Below, piece after piece: positions 1 through 11,256 of a DNA stretch of 64,000 nucleotides. The notes below the pieces were generated by a model. That model saw nothing but the letters and a program-made list of their open reading frames with translations. It did no database searches and was not told the origin of the DNA. The position numbers and the translations under genes are program-made. Location of the stretch: positions 282,252-346,251 of the forward strand of contig NMRA01000109.1 in assembly GCA_002633005.1 (NCBI GenBank), read 5' to 3'. Position 1 is the stretch's first letter. Every line of letters begins with the position of its first letter. This stretch comes from Phoronis australis. Taxonomy: Eukaryota; Phoronida; Phoronidae.

Positions 1-419
1 TTGATGAATGACAAACATATGCATGAATTTGAAAAATCTAGATCAAAAATTAGTTTTGCACTTAGTTACCTTTGACCAGGAAGTTCGGTTCAGTTAATCA
101 GAACAAAACTCCGTGTACGATCTGGGTGCACTTCAGTGGCACCAAGATGTTCATAAAAGTTGAAGAGTCAATCTCAAAAATATCATTTTAAAATATATCG
201 GTTGACCCCTCTTGGGGTTTCTATAGTTCATTTTGGGTCGTACCCGTATTATCAGTGGTGTTTGATTAGCAATTGAGTCAACCACCATGAACATGAACTC
301 TCTCACTAATGCAACATGTACACTGTACATGTAATTTCCAGGTTATTAAAAAGTCTAAAATTTAGCAGAAAGCCACACTTCGGCTAATGTCGTCAAAGTT
401 GTTTTTGCAAATATAAATC

Positions 420-770
420 AACATGACGGACTGTCGGAGTGGGGAAAGCCAGCAAGAAGACGCCTACTCCAACACCAACAGATGATGGGTCTTCACATGA
501 TGAACAAGGTGACGTTGCTGCTCATGCAGAAGATGCGGCCGAATCTGAACAAGTCCACAGCCAGCCAACCAAAGAATAAAAAGTCCGTACTGATCTGAAT
601 GAGGAGAAGACAATGGCGGACTGGCTATGAGAACATCCTGAACTTTATATCAGCTCAATGCTTTTAAGGTATGGTGAAGAAGGACGCGGCGTGGGCTGAG
701 CAGGCAGCCAGAGTTGATAAGCCAGTACCATCCCTGATCGTATGGTTTAGCGCTTCAGACATGTATCCTT
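420..770 (+). pseudogene. MADF/Myb-SANT-like ORF2 remnant of PIF/Harbinger element
   Basis: Seen: plus-strand frames, joined only across frameshifts and stops, read an acidic Thr/Pro-rich stretch, then a MADF-like pattern (EEKTMADWL, EHPELY, then AAWAEQAARVDKPVPSLIVWF). Known: the second protein of PIF/Harbinger transposons is a Myb/SANT/MADF-like DNA-binding protein that works with the transposase. It lies tail to tail with the transposase remnant at 770-1410. Internal stops (for example in the codon after ADWL) and a frame change near 670 show it is dead. A stray cellular MADF gene fragment is the alternative, but the adjoining transposase makes that unlikely. Confidence 0.6.
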
Positions 771-1410
771 CTCCACCAACATCAATCCAGACAAATTGGT
801 AATCGGCGTCAAAAAGTCCCATCAACACCACTGAACAGAATTTTCTACAATTGCGGAACACACTGCCAATGCTGGGACACTTGCGAATTGCGTCGTGCTT
901 CCCATTCAGACCCCCACAGGCAAAGGGAACGTTCCAGCGCTGCTCGAACTTGTCAGCTACATCTTTTCATTCGTCTAGGGTGGTAAGGCATTGCATCTTC
1001 TCGTCTTTAATTTCTTCAACGATGGTTTGGCAGAGTTCTTTAACCAGCACAGATAGTGTGATTACTGGGACCCGGTAATTGAATTTAATGCTCGCCCACG
1101 TGTCTCCAGAGGCTAGGTGGCGAAGAGTTTTAGGAAGCTTCGTTCCTGGGTGCAAGGCCTTTCTTCTGTTGGTGTCCATCTTTGTGATACGTAGTCCAAT
1201 ACTGTTAAGTAGCTCATCAAACATCTCGGGATGAATCTGGCTGAGGATATTCTGGAACAAGACTGGATTCTCCTCTACTGAGCTCGACTATAAGCTGGTT
1301 GTAGTGGCTGAACTGCTCTCGTCTCACGTCGCCCAGCCAAGATCTCATCCAGCATCTTCTTCGTCTTGCTCGTATCTTTATTCGCATCTTGGCAGTCATT
1401 GCTTTTCATC
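770..1410 (-). pseudogene. PIF/Harbinger (HARBI1-like) transposase pseudogene
   Basis: Seen on the minus strand, in order: an Arg-rich start (RARRRRCWMRSWL), then MFDELLNSIGLRITKMDTNRRKAL, then LRHLASGDTW, then LVKELCQTIVEEI, then GGLNGKHDAIRKCPS, then FCSVVLMGLFDADYQFVWIDVGG. This is the usual order of a HARBI1-type DDE nuclease. The motif normally read as DGKH is NGKH here, so the first catalytic Asp is replaced by Asn; the DADY Asp remains. Frameshifts occur near 1220-1260 and 960, and the third acidic region is not recognisable. The copy is inactive. Terminal repeats of the element could not be fixed. Confidence 0.85.
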
Positions 1411-2290
1411 TTCTCCTACACCTGCAGCAGCTGCTACCACTCTGTTGAGCTTTCAATACTGACTATCGATATGAACTATTAAAAGGTTTTTAGAACAGCC
1501 AGGCTTTTATACTACAAAATAGACCCGCAGTAGCACCGTGCAAGCACCTCAATACAAGCACCACAATAACAACGTCGGCACAGCTGTAGGAACTCAGGGG
1601 CACCGCAGAAAGATCGCCAAATTCTCTAAAATTTCCTTCCTGGCTCCGTAGTGGTATCCCCATAACCGCAGTAGAACAGCCAGGGGATCGCCGTAGGATC
1701 GCCAGTCTACGTTTTTGGTGATTGCACGGCGGATGTACTGCAGAAGCACGACGGTGATGGAGATGCTTCTGCGCTCCTTGTACGCTACCACGGCGGCCAT
1801 GACGGTGTCGCTGCAATCCTACTGCGGATTGGCCCAGCCCGCGGTGACATTGTCGAAGTTTAGAACAAAGTTTCGGCCGTGGCTCCGCGAAGGTCTGAGG
1901 TTCTGAGTTTTCCGTGATGCTACGGCGATCAATGGCGGTACCGCTGCGGAACCACGGCTATCATTGGCGGAACCACTGCGGTTTGTGCTGCACAAGCTTC
2001 GCAGTGGCACTGCACCTCAGGTCTGACCGGGGTATTAACCGCTTGTTTTTAAACTGTATTTGCTGCCAGGAACGACATAAGTAACACTGGTACGTCTTTG
2101 AGTTGATTTTATTTGGTAGCTTTGTTTTTTTTCTGTTTTTTTTGTCTTTCATATTTGTCATATCAACTCTCTTAATTGCAAAAAACAGGGAAATTCCAGC
2201 CAAGCTCACGGCCCAGCTCATTGATCCTGCGAGTCAGCGATTGTTCTACGTTCAGATCGAGTTGAGCTTGTGTAGACTGGGTCGAGGGGG
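1411..2290. other. GC-richer stretch without a recognisable gene
   Basis: Between 1490 and 2030 the sequence is locally GC-richer, with recurring short motifs such as CCGCTGCGGAACC and CCACTGCGG. Overlapping frames on both strands look like chance frames. Probably decayed repeat DNA, perhaps the outer part of the Harbinger element. Nothing recognisable follows to 2290. Confidence 0.35.
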
Positions 2291-2349
2291 TTGTGGGTCG
2301 CGGGTCAAGAGTGGCGAGGGGGTCGTGCGCCATGGGTCGAGGGTTTTAG

Positions 2350-2560
2350 AACAATCAAAACTACAAGATTAGCAAGAAAAGAACAGATAAGAAGAACAAG
2401 AAGACCGAGAACAGAAACGAGAAGAGGAGATAGAAATAAAAGAAGGGCAATGAGAGAAATAGCGAAAAGACAAACGAAAAGTGGAGAGAGAGCAGGAACA
2501 AGAACAGGAAGGAAAAAAAGGTGAACGCGAAGAAGAAGAAGAACAAGAACAGTCTTCAGG
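2350..2560. repeat. Polypurine low-complexity tract
   Basis: About 200 bases made almost entirely of A and G on the plus strand (repeated AAGA, GAGA and ACAAGAAGA words). It gives a spurious Arg/Lys-rich frame on one strand and a Phe/Leu-rich frame on the other. Simple-sequence DNA, not coding. Confidence 0.85.
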
Positions 2561-3590
2561 GCTCTAAACTAAGGGACTGTGCTGTATTTATTGACGGCAT
2601 ATAACTTAAATCACTTGGCCAAAAAAGGCAATTGTCGGTTTGCTAGCAACTTCAACTTAGAAGCCGGCACATATGGAAAATCAGTTATAATGGATCTCCA
2701 ATGATACTAAGGGTCTGGCCAAGCTAAAACGTAAATAGTTTCCTTTGCATCAGTCAAATTCCTCTACGGGTTTGAGACCACGTTCTTGTTAGCAGTAGGA
2801 AACCTTGACCAAATATCATTCATTGACTCTTTGTTTAAACTCAGTGGTGTAGTTAATGTGATTTGGTAGACATTTTCGACGCAAAGATCACCATTTAATA
2901 CCCAGCAATAATTTGTAGATGCTGGCAACCATCTTCAAATGAATATTTTAAAAATTTGTGCGAGTTTCTAAGCTTGAATGAGTACTTTGCCAAGGTAATC
3001 AGACACTTTGAAATTAAAAAAATATTAAGTAAACTCCACACGAAGCAACTCAACGAAATTTTGAAGAATACAAACTAATTAAAATAAACAATGTAAGTTA
3101 TGTTAAAGATGTACTAGACCAACAGATTAGTCTATTTTGAAAATCAAACAAACCGTTGCCACTAATGACACTAGCCCTGTCTACCCATTCTTCAACAACA
3201 TGAAAGCTGAATAAACGCATACAAATGGAATTAAAAAATCATTTGTGAATGGCAATGTATTATGGAGAAATGATTGTCCAAAAAAGCAAATTACCAGGCA
3301 AATGTGCAGATAAGTTTGTATGCTTTTGCGCAATGGTGTATGTCCACATTTTCTTGAGCTTGAACGAATTCCACAAACTTTGGGAGATAAGTAACCTGCA
3401 CGACTTTTTGGTGCTATTACAAATTAGGATTCAATAATAATATTATTTTACAGGTTTTGTCCTATGCTGCGTCCAGGTTCACACTGTCAAAGGCGCTTTT
3501 CACGGTAAGAATCGCACTGATTGTTGCTATTGTTGTCTGCATGTACCGAAAATAGACCAGTGAAATATCGGAGTTACTTGTGTGTGACTG
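2561..3590. other. Non-coding, nothing recognised; weak LINE-like motif at 3470-3545 (-)
   Basis: AT-rich sequence with short chance frames. On the minus strand near 3470-3545 the words TVKSAFDSV resemble the reverse-transcriptase motif in which an Asp precedes SAFDSV. This is too short to call a LINE fragment firmly. Confidence 0.3.
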
Positions 3591-3595
3591 CGAGC

Positions 3596-3680
3596 CTCCG
3601 TGTGCGTGTGCGTGTGTTTGTGTGTGTGTGTTTGAGAGAGAGAGAGAGAGATAGATATATATACATATATATATATATAC

Positions 3681-3745
<65 letters not shown>

Positions 3746-3757
3746 AAGAGAGAGATT
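3596..3757. repeat. Compound microsatellite (GT)n-(GA)n-(TA)n-(GA)n
   Basis: Runs of GTGTGT, then GAGAGA, then ATATAT, then a long GAGAGA block. Translation gives RERERE and SLSLSL frames, which are artefacts of the dinucleotide repeat. Confidence 0.97.
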
Positions 3758-4854
3758 GAGCCTGTATTATTACTTTTCCATTGTTTCTATTCTTCATTTG
3801 TGCAAGAGGATTTATGAGATACAGGTAATAATTGTTTGTTCGTGGCATTTTCCTGCGCCCATGAATTACCATTTAAAATATGAAAAGTTTACCACGTGAC
3901 TTAATCCGATCCAGTAATTCGTGCTGCTGACTGTGCACATGGTATTTGCCAATTGCCTCACTCTTGGCGGTCTGTCCCACGCTTTTAAATGTTTCCATCG
4001 TAACGCAACACCATCTAAATGTCCTGCTTTTTGACACAGGGACGCATTGACATATTATCATACAAGTTCAAAAATTTATTGACCACATTACAGCCAATCT
4101 AATCTAATCTAATGAATCATTTTAGGGGTTAGAGAAATTTAGTGAAGTATGACACCACAGACTTTGGTGGTTTTAGAGGTGCCAGGGTAGCTTTCTGGGG
4201 AGGGGGCAACATAAGTAAGTTTTGAATGATCTCAGAGCTGCTAATTATGTGGTAAGTTCATGACCTTTGTAAGCAAAAGCGGCACCTACACTAAACTTCC
4301 AATGTAAGACTGGAACTGTTTTCATGCTTCTGAAAAACCAGTAGCACCTGTACGTTACACCCTTATATCTAAGCAGCCCACACGAGGAAACACGGGCATG
4401 TAGAAAACTCCAGAGGACTCGATTTCCTCGAAAAATTGCAAAAATATAAATATAAATATAGTCAGCCCTTCATGCATTCTTAGGAAAAGGTTCTGAATTT
4501 CACTATTTTCAGACCTCACATTTGTGTATTTGTCGTGCTAAATCATTCACTATTAGTGTGCCATTTGTACGCACTAAAAGACCGCAAATATAATGCAACA
4601 ATTAATAAAATGATTTGCTTAAATCTCCTTCATTAGTTTTCCGAACACAAAAACGTCCTTCTGTCCAGTGAACAGGATTGGACATGAACTCGACAAATGC
4701 ACATTAGATTTTATTGTTGTTATACCTTGTACATGTAATTTTCTCACTAATAATTCTTCACACATTTTCAAATAAGATTTTCTGTGGATCAAATGTTCAT
4801 TTGAAATAATTTGTGATTTGAATCATTTACTAAGATAAAACAGCTGGGAACAGC
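3758..4854. other. Non-coding upstream region
   Basis: AT-rich DNA with a short repeat (AATCTAATCTAATCTAATG at 4097) and (AAATAT) words at 4441-4460. If the exon at 4855 is the true first exon, its promoter should be here, but no convincing TATA or initiator pair could be chosen. Confidence 0.3.
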
Positions 4855-5011
4855 ATGCCTTCGTCTTTCGTCCTTTGTCGCAGAACGTGTTATTGTGTTT
4901 TTGCTTCATTCAGTTTAGTCATCGTATTACATCACTTACTGTTGTTGTTTACTACCACTTCTCCGCATGCAGAAGATGAGCAATACTTCCTATTCCTAGA
5001 ACTGTGTATTT
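4855..5011 (+). CDS. Candidate first coding exon with signal peptide (modular WSC gene)
   Basis: Seen: an ATG at 4855 opens a 52-codon frame with a basic n-region (LCRRTC), a long hydrophobic core (VFASFSLVIVL, then LLLLF), a small/polar stretch and a plausible signal-peptidase site after SPHA. It then runs to a good donor, GTAAGC, at 5012. The exon ends one base into a codon (phase 1), which is what the next recognised exon at 10294 needs. Joined, the codon reads Phe and continues into YQGCW, the start of a WSC domain. Inference: this is the secretion signal of the large plus-strand gene. A chance hydrophobic frame cannot be excluded, and the 5.3-kb intron is assumed. Confidence 0.42.
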
Positions 5012-5071
5012 GTAAGCATTGTGCATCCTTTATTTGTTCATCTTATTTGATTGGTTAAGTCGCGTTTCTTT

Positions 5072-5181
<110 letters not shown>

Positions 5182-6270
5182 ACTTTCACTTTAAGTAGCT
5201 GCAGTATTATCAGTAGCTTCAGTAGTATGAGTTGATTAGAAGTTGTTTCTCCACATTGAGAGTTGTTCTCACCATTCGTTGACAGTCTTCGATATACTGG
5301 TCAAGACTCGTCTCTTGTTCTTGCCTACGAACCACGTCGTACACAGCCAGCCCTTGTCAGCGGCCCTTGGATAACATTCGTGTGGCATATTCAAAGTTTT
5401 GAGCCAGTATTTAACACAGCTAGCAAAGTATCTCGTAAACATAGGGCACCTGCCACATTCACCCAATAATGCAGCGTTAGAGCAGGAACCTTTAATATAT
5501 GCCGTCTTAAACATGACCCAAAGGTGGAGAAAACGCAAAGAACATGTTTTTGAATGAATATTTTTAACTAAAAAACATATTCATATTTTCCCCAAATCTT
5601 GATGGCTTTAGAAAAAATTCTGACTCATATTTCAAAATTTTCCCATAGTCTTATTTAAATCACAAATTCACAGTTATTACCATAGAGCCATTATCACATA
5701 AATATACTGTTTCTGTATTTTTGAGGTTTAGCAAATACAAAGGTGTCAGTCAAAATTCCAACTTCATATCAAAACAACTTAAGTTTTAATCATTCTCTAT
5801 CGAATCCCTGGCAACGATTTGAGCTTTATTTGAATTGGATTTCATTTTTTTGTTTTCATAAGCCTTGACCAAGCTGGGAAATGAACTTGAGTGTATTGCC
5901 ACTACTATGAAATAAAGAAACTGAGATTATCGTGTTCAAACCTTGGCTTATTCTACATGTAGTCTGCTTTTGGTCAACTTTACTGAAAATCTGTGTATGT
6001 AATGCTCCAGTTTTATCGAATATGTTAAAAACATCAGGGGGTACTTTCTATCGAAAAATAACCAATTTGCTAGTTGCTGTATTGTAATATTTGAGCTTAT
6101 TTTCTTAAAATGTGAGTGCTTCTCGTTGCGCATTTTGACAAAGGGGCCTGTACTCCAGTCATTCTACGCATGACCCGGAGAAATTGCAACAGAAGATTTT
6201 ATTGCATAAATCCCCTTAGTGTGAGAAAAAGTCTACCGGAATCGGAGTGGCGGAAGTTGTTTTTTTCAAA
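5182..6270. other. Intronic/intergenic, nothing recognised
   Basis: Two overlapping frames at 5263-5538 (plus and minus) have no recognisable motif or splice context. The rest is AT-rich with many stops. Confidence 0.3.
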
Positions 6271-6276
6271 GTGGTG

Positions 6277-7095
6277 GACAAAATGGCCGCCAGATTTGCA
6301 AATGACTATTATAACTCGAGAGTGGAATGTGATAGAGTAAAAATTCATAAAGTTGTACCTATCTTTCGTGGGTCAACAAATCTATTGGAAATAGTTATGC
6401 ATGTTCATGGTGACACCGCCCACCATTTTCCAAGATGGCCGCCAAAACTACTTCGAGTCGTACAGCTTTGCTCAAACAGATTAGTGTGTCGTACTCTTGA
6501 TTCAAACATTGCATCATAGGTTTTCTGGGTCGACAAATTGAGACTGATTGCATACTTCCACCATTTCCAAGATGGCGGGCAAAATGGCCGCCATATTTGC
6601 AAATGACCATTATAAATTGAGAGAGGAATGTGACAGTGTAAAAATTCAAAATGGTTTACCTATTTTTTGTGGGCCAACAAATCCATTGGAATTTGTTTTT
6701 TTATGGCTGTGGTGACATCATCCGCCAATTTTCATGATGGCCGCCAATTTTCATGATGGCCTCCAAAACTATTTCGAGTCGCACAACTTCGCAAAAACAG
6801 ATTAGTGTCATGGGCGGCCCACCATAGTGGGATGGGGGGGGGCTGTAGCTCGCCCTACCCCACACTTTTTTCAGTGCTACATGTACGCCGCACTTGATCT
6901 ATAGGCGATGCACCACAGAGGGCTGAGGAGGTTTATCCCCCCACTTTTTTAGTGCTGCGCCGCCCATAAGTGTGTCGTCTGGCTTCAAACATTGCATCAT
7001 AGGTTTTATAGGCCGACTAATCCATTCAGACTCCTTGCATTTGGCCCTAATGATTACTTCCACCATTTTCTAAGATGGCCACCAAATAGTTCCTT
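6277..7095. repeat. Tandem duplication, about 300-bp unit (two copies)
   Basis: The unit beginning at the words AAATGGCCGCC, then ATTTGCAAATGAC, occurs at 6281 and again at 6582, an offset of 301. The units share the later words ACTACTTCGAGTCG / ACTATTTCGAGTCG, ATTAGTGT and CAAACATTGCATCATAGGTTTT. The second unit is split by a MITE at 6809-6968. The short word TTTCATGATGGCC is also doubled at 6730-6760. Confidence 0.85.
6809..6968. mobile_element. G-rich MITE copy 1 (TSD AGTGT)
   Basis: Starts CATGGGCGGC and ends GCCGCCCATA, a 10-bp terminal inverted repeat with one mismatch. It is flanked by AGTGT at 6804-6808 and 6969-6973. The uninterrupted tandem unit at about 6480-6490 has a single AGTGTGTCG at the equivalent place, giving an empty-site comparison. 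The inside carries a G-run and two CCCACTTTTTT-AGTGC words. A second copy lies at 51372-51495. No coding capacity. Confidence 0.85.
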
Positions 7096-7569
7096 GTGTA
7101 AGAACATCAGATTCCAGAGACACGCCATCTTCACAGATGTCATATCCTGAGATTTTATGTGAGCACGTCCGTTACAATAATTTTTGTCTGACTCTGATGA
7201 TTATGATTACCATTTTTAAGATTACTTAACGAATAATAACTTACTTGGGTGAAAAACATCAGGTTCGCCTGGACTGAAGGATAATTCTCCTCTTGAAAAA
7301 TGTGCTCTATCGAAAATAACTATCTGCGATTACTTTATTGATCTACTATCCACACTGTCTGTGTCACCTCCAATTAGTTGTAAATGCTAGTGAATACAGC
7401 AACAGTTGAGACAGGAGAAAGGTTTAGCAAAGTATGTTTAGCAGTTTTAACAGTTTATAAGTGCTTGCATAGCTCCCACTACGCTTCTCTTTATTGACGT
7501 TACAAGTCTGTCTGAAACAGTCATTCTCAGTCTGTGTTCAAAATGTATACACAATCAAGCAATATTTAC
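7096..7569. other. Nothing recognised
   Basis: AT-rich sequence with frequent stops in all frames and no repeat or splice-bounded frame that I can support. Confidence 0.3.
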
Positions 7570-9030
7570 GCAACTAATCTCTGTCAACTGAGAATGAATT
7601 GCTGCAGCTTACATCACTGCAATCTACACAAGCAAGCGAGAACGGCAATCTTAATTTCTGGAAAGTACATATCTTGGAACTGCAGTTGATCTTACGCGAA
7701 CATCTTATTACTTTCAGCAGGCTCTCTGGTGGTGCTGACTGGTCCGTCGTTGTGGGACTGAATTTTCCACCTGCCAGCATACATCCCCAATACACCGAGT
7801 GTGTGCCAATGCCACGGAAAATTGACCACTCTTGCTCTTGATAACATTTCCCAGCAGCATGGAATTTAGCTAATGAAGAAAGTTGGTGGTAATGACTGCA
7901 TATGGACTGGGGCTACTTTGAAACCTCATCCACAAATAGCCTGTTTCGAAAGTCATCCAAATTTCCAGAGCCAGTTCCGCCATAAAGCATAGACACAACT
8001 CTTACCAGCTTCAAATATGTGTTGCTTCAGCTGCATGGGTCTAGTGATGTAGTCTAGCATTTTCACATAATTCTCGATCACGCAGTTTCTTGAATGGGAG
8101 AGCCATAACTAAAACCGAAGAGCCTTAATGTTGTATTGCAACCACATATTACATGCGCAAATGGCAAAATTGCGCAAGTTTCGGCACCAAGAGACAACTG
8201 CAGTTTCTTGATGTCCCAGACTCTCCTCTTCCTTTGGTGCCTCATGTCAAATTTCATGAACATTGGAAATTTTTGTGAAGTAGCATGGTAACACAAAAGA
8301 ACCAACAAGTTTGTATCGACCGTATTGTGCTGCGTTCTCTACTGCTGCTTCTACAATTAAAACATCTGCGTCACCTGGAATTTGTACCTCTGTGCAACTA
8401 GCATTTCCTAGCAAACTTGACAAGAAGTAAATGTATCGTTGTTTATTTTTGCTCTTTGCTAAAAATGTTCCTTCTTTGACTTGATCACCATGACACCATT
8501 GAAGTGAACTTCAGTTCCAACCACCACAACCCAGTCTTCGAAAATGGGAGACTTCTTTAGTTGATGGTCCATCTCAGTAACCATCTAACACAACAGTAGG
8601 CCTGGCACACTTGCTGATGTAATCCACATAGGCTCTACCAAACAACTGAAATGTTGCACCTCTAGGCCATGGAATACGGTTAAAGAGAGAATTGCCATCG
8701 GAAACATGCATCACCGTGTTGCCTGGAAATTGAAATCATCAGGTAGTCCCCCACTGGACCAGATTGCATCACCTAATATTGATTTATTAGCGATTGTGGG
8801 AATACCAGATGTATCAAAAAGAGCAGGGGAATCAATACACAGCTCGAACTTCAAAAGGCTTGATGAATTCCCATTGTTTTCTTTTGCAGCTGTCAGGATT
8901 CGCTGAAATACCAGTCGTGGATCTACTTGCGTAAAATTACTATTAGCAACATCAACTGATTGACTTGACATTGCCACAACATTGTCTTTCTTTCTGAATG
9001 TGAAGTCTTTCACACGTGACCCCATTCATA
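7570..9030 (-). pseudogene. TE-borne protein family pseudogene (GDADVLIV / GCDTT / Cys-rich tail)
   Basis: Reading leftward from 9030 on the minus strand, broken frames carry, in order: WGSRVKDFTF-like N-terminal words; SILGDAIWSSGG; GNSLFNRIPWPRGATFQLF; YVDYISKC; VVLDGY then DGPSTKEVSHFRR; NKQRYIYFLSSLLGNAS; GDADVLIVEAAV; LVLLCYHATS then KRRVWDIKK then CAILPFAHVICGCNTT; RVVSMLYGGTGSGNLDDFR; and a Cys-rich tail (LLKVIRCSRKINCSSKIC, then SLACVDCSDVSCSN). This order matches an abundant uncharacterised, transposon-associated protein of cnidarians, molluscs and lower deuterostomes. The VLDGY-GPSTK and acidic DADVLIV words suggest a FEN/PIN-like nuclease fold (inference). At least five frameshifts or stops, so it is dead. 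It lies inside the presumed intron before 10294, in opposite orientation. Confidence 0.72.
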
Positions 9031-10293
9031 GACAAGAGAATCGCATTCCCCACTTCTCTGGCATTTTGGCATTGACGTGTGCTCCTGCAGTCACACCAGT
9101 GGCGATGTTCTGTAATGCTTCTCTTTAAAATATGTTTCTGTTGTGGAGGAATTCAACAAGGCTGCGGATGTCTTTGTCGTCGTGGGTACATTCTCTATGC
9201 TGCTGACTTGTTTAACACTTCAAGTTTGTCGCAGTCTGCATGGCACCATTTATACTTGAGCACGCCGGAAAGGAAAGTAGCCAATGTGCACGTTGCTGCG
9301 CATCTCTCATTTCACAACCTCTAGTTAAACCTCCTGTTGTTTTAATACTTTACATGAGCGTGTGTTCAATTACAAGATCATATGACAAGCCTGCCCAGAT
9401 TCTCTCTTTGTGTTATGGCATTTTGGCCGTAGAAGTCTGGACGGGTGTCTTAGGGTTGCTGCATCTGCTTTACACAAACGCATAAATGAATAAGCAAAGT
9501 TTTACACAATATCAACTTTAAAAAAATGTCAAAAATCTCCAGTGTATACACCATCCTTAACTGTACAACCACTATAGCCAATACCTGAACTTTTTGGTTT
9601 AAAGGATATACTTATAGTATACATATGTGGCGGAACGGACGTTTCTGTGTGGTTACGTCGCCGTCCGCTGACACCGTTAACAACACGACACAGGTGGCAA
9701 TAACTACGAAACCGTAACAGGTGGAAATAAAGAAGGCCATAAAGATTAAAACCGTGAAGATAAATTTGTGACTCCCCGAGGTCGCAATCACGTAGCAAAG
9801 AGATCGATATATTGGCTCGTCCGTTGTTCACTGTATTTTTCTTTGCTGTAATGAAGATAAGGGCAAACATTTATCGGTAGCCGGTTGATGTGCTCACATG
9901 GTGCAATACCCAGTCGACGTGTGTTCCTATAGCTAAAAAAGACGCAAGCAGGAAAACAATAGTACTTTCCCATAGATACTAACTATGGTGCGGGCTTACA
10001 CAGTCGCATGGATGTCACAAGTTAAACAATGCCTTGCGACCTCCATGCGACGTCTTTGAAGGACGAAAAATGACACGTGTAGCGCGGGTATGATGTGACA
10101 ACAGCACGAGCGAGAAGCCAGTCAATAAAAAGATGAGTTACCAGGGTCCAGGATGTAGTTTTCGTTCTCGAAATCGAACTAGAAATTAAATCTTTCAATT
10201 CCAATTCTACTTTTTTTTGTCCTCGGTAAAATTTATTAAAATGTCATGAACGTCAACAATTTACGTTCAGACTATGTTAAATTGTTATTGTAG
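9031..10293. other. No gene recognised; possible 5' part of the 7570-9030 pseudogene
   Basis: On the minus strand just upstream of 9030 the words ALTSMPKCQRSGECDSLVY suggest that the pseudogene may extend a little further. The 113-codon minus frame at 9529-9870 and the 81-codon plus frames at 9079-9485 show no motif I can name. Confidence 0.3.
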
Positions 10294-10608
10294 TCTACCA
10301 GGGCTGCTGGTACGATAATAGATGGCTATCTGAAAGAGCGCTGAACTTTGAAGTCGAGGAAGAATATTATGATGAATGGGACGGACTAACACAAGACAAG
10401 TGCTTCAGAGAATGTAGGAAGAGAGATTACACTTTCGCCGGTGTGGCGTGGGAAGTCTTGTGTTACTGTGGGAATGCCCTAGGTGAAGAAAAACTACATA
10501 AAGATACAAAATGTCGAGTATATAAATGCCGTGGTAACACAAATCAGTATTGTGGAGGAGATAAAGGATACTACTACGTATGGATGGTGAGCTATGATAA
10601 GCTTCCAA
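10294..10608 (+). CDS. Exon encoding a WSC domain (phase 1-1)
   Basis: Seen: acceptor TTGTTATTGTAG before 10294 and donor GTAAGT after 10608; 315 bases, starting and ending in phase 1, open throughout. The translation starts YQGCWYDNRW and contains KCFREC, FAGVAWEVLCYCGN, KCRVYKCRG and QYCGG then YYYVW. That gives eight cysteines in the WSC order: C, C-x3-C, C-x-C-G, C-x4-C and CGG. Known: WSC is a small secreted, putatively carbohydrate-binding module found in fungal stress sensors, polycystin-1 and KREMEN-type proteins. Inference: first recognisable module of a large secreted protein whose further modules lie at 30279-46089. No in-frame defects. This is the best-supported exon in the window. 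Confidence 0.85.
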
Positions 10609-11154
10609 GTAAGTAGTAACATACTTGTCCTGCAAGATTTAAGAACACTATCTATCCTCATTTTCCTTCAAGATTATTAATGTGTGCGTTTTTGAGTAGG
10701 GGTCAGCGCTTCCACCTATGCTACAAATCCCACAATTGCTTGATCCAGAAGTGTAAATTTTGCACAAACTTCGGAATGCATATGCTTGACCATACAGTTA
10801 TAAAATCGCTTTAAATGAACACCAGCGATGTGTGTAAATTGAAAACTTAAAGTTTTGAATTTGAACTACTCGAAATCTACTAACAGCTACCAAGTTTTAC
10901 GTCTTACGTAGGACGCCTACTTGGCAAGTTGGCTGAAGCGTACATAATACTTTAAAACCAGATTAACAACTTATTCGGCCAGCTAATAGTTTTGATTTTT
11001 CTTTGTCAAAACTTTTAATTGAAATTGGTCATCCTTTGGCGGAATTTCGCAAAATATCATTGTTCGTCAAGTCACTGGTGTACCATGTAAAGTAGCTGAC
11101 GATGTGCATCACAAACGCTGCAGGCGCCGTTCGCGTCGTCTTCTTTTTGTGGAG
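10609..11154. other. Putative intron, nothing else recognised
   Basis: AT-rich sequence after the WSC donor, ending with a pyrimidine-rich run (CGTCGTCTTCTTTTTGTGGAG) that could serve as the acceptor for a short exon at 11155. Confidence 0.3.
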
Positions 11155-11256
11155 TGCAACGGTTACTAAAAACAAGAATGTGCAATAATTGCCGAGTTGG
11201 GAGCACTGTTAGAAGAGCAACGGATTTCGAAGTGCAGAGAGAAGATTGTAAAAACA
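11155..11256 (+). CDS. Possible short Cys-containing exon (phase 1-1)
   Basis: Seen: a pyrimidine-rich acceptor ending in AG at 11154, a donor GTGAGT at 11257, and an open 102-base frame that starts and ends in phase 1 like its neighbours. It would encode 34 residues including RMCNNCRVGS and QREDCKN. No family is recognised. The symmetrical phase and the position 546 bases after the WSC exon argue for it. The short length and the rival acceptor CGCTGCAG at 11123 argue for caution. It could be a linker module or a chance frame. Confidence 0.35.

Noticed and set aside
1490-2010. Overlapping frames in GC-rich DNA
   Set aside because: Open on several frames and strands at once, with no motif; typical of GC-rich chance frames.
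2291-2546. Arg/Lys-rich and Phe/Leu-rich frames
   Set aside because: Both come from one polypurine tract; low complexity, no motif.
3462-3872. 136-codon minus frame and 98-codon plus frame rich in RERERE / SLSLSL
   Set aside because: Translation of the (GA)n/(GT)n/(TA)n microsatellite.
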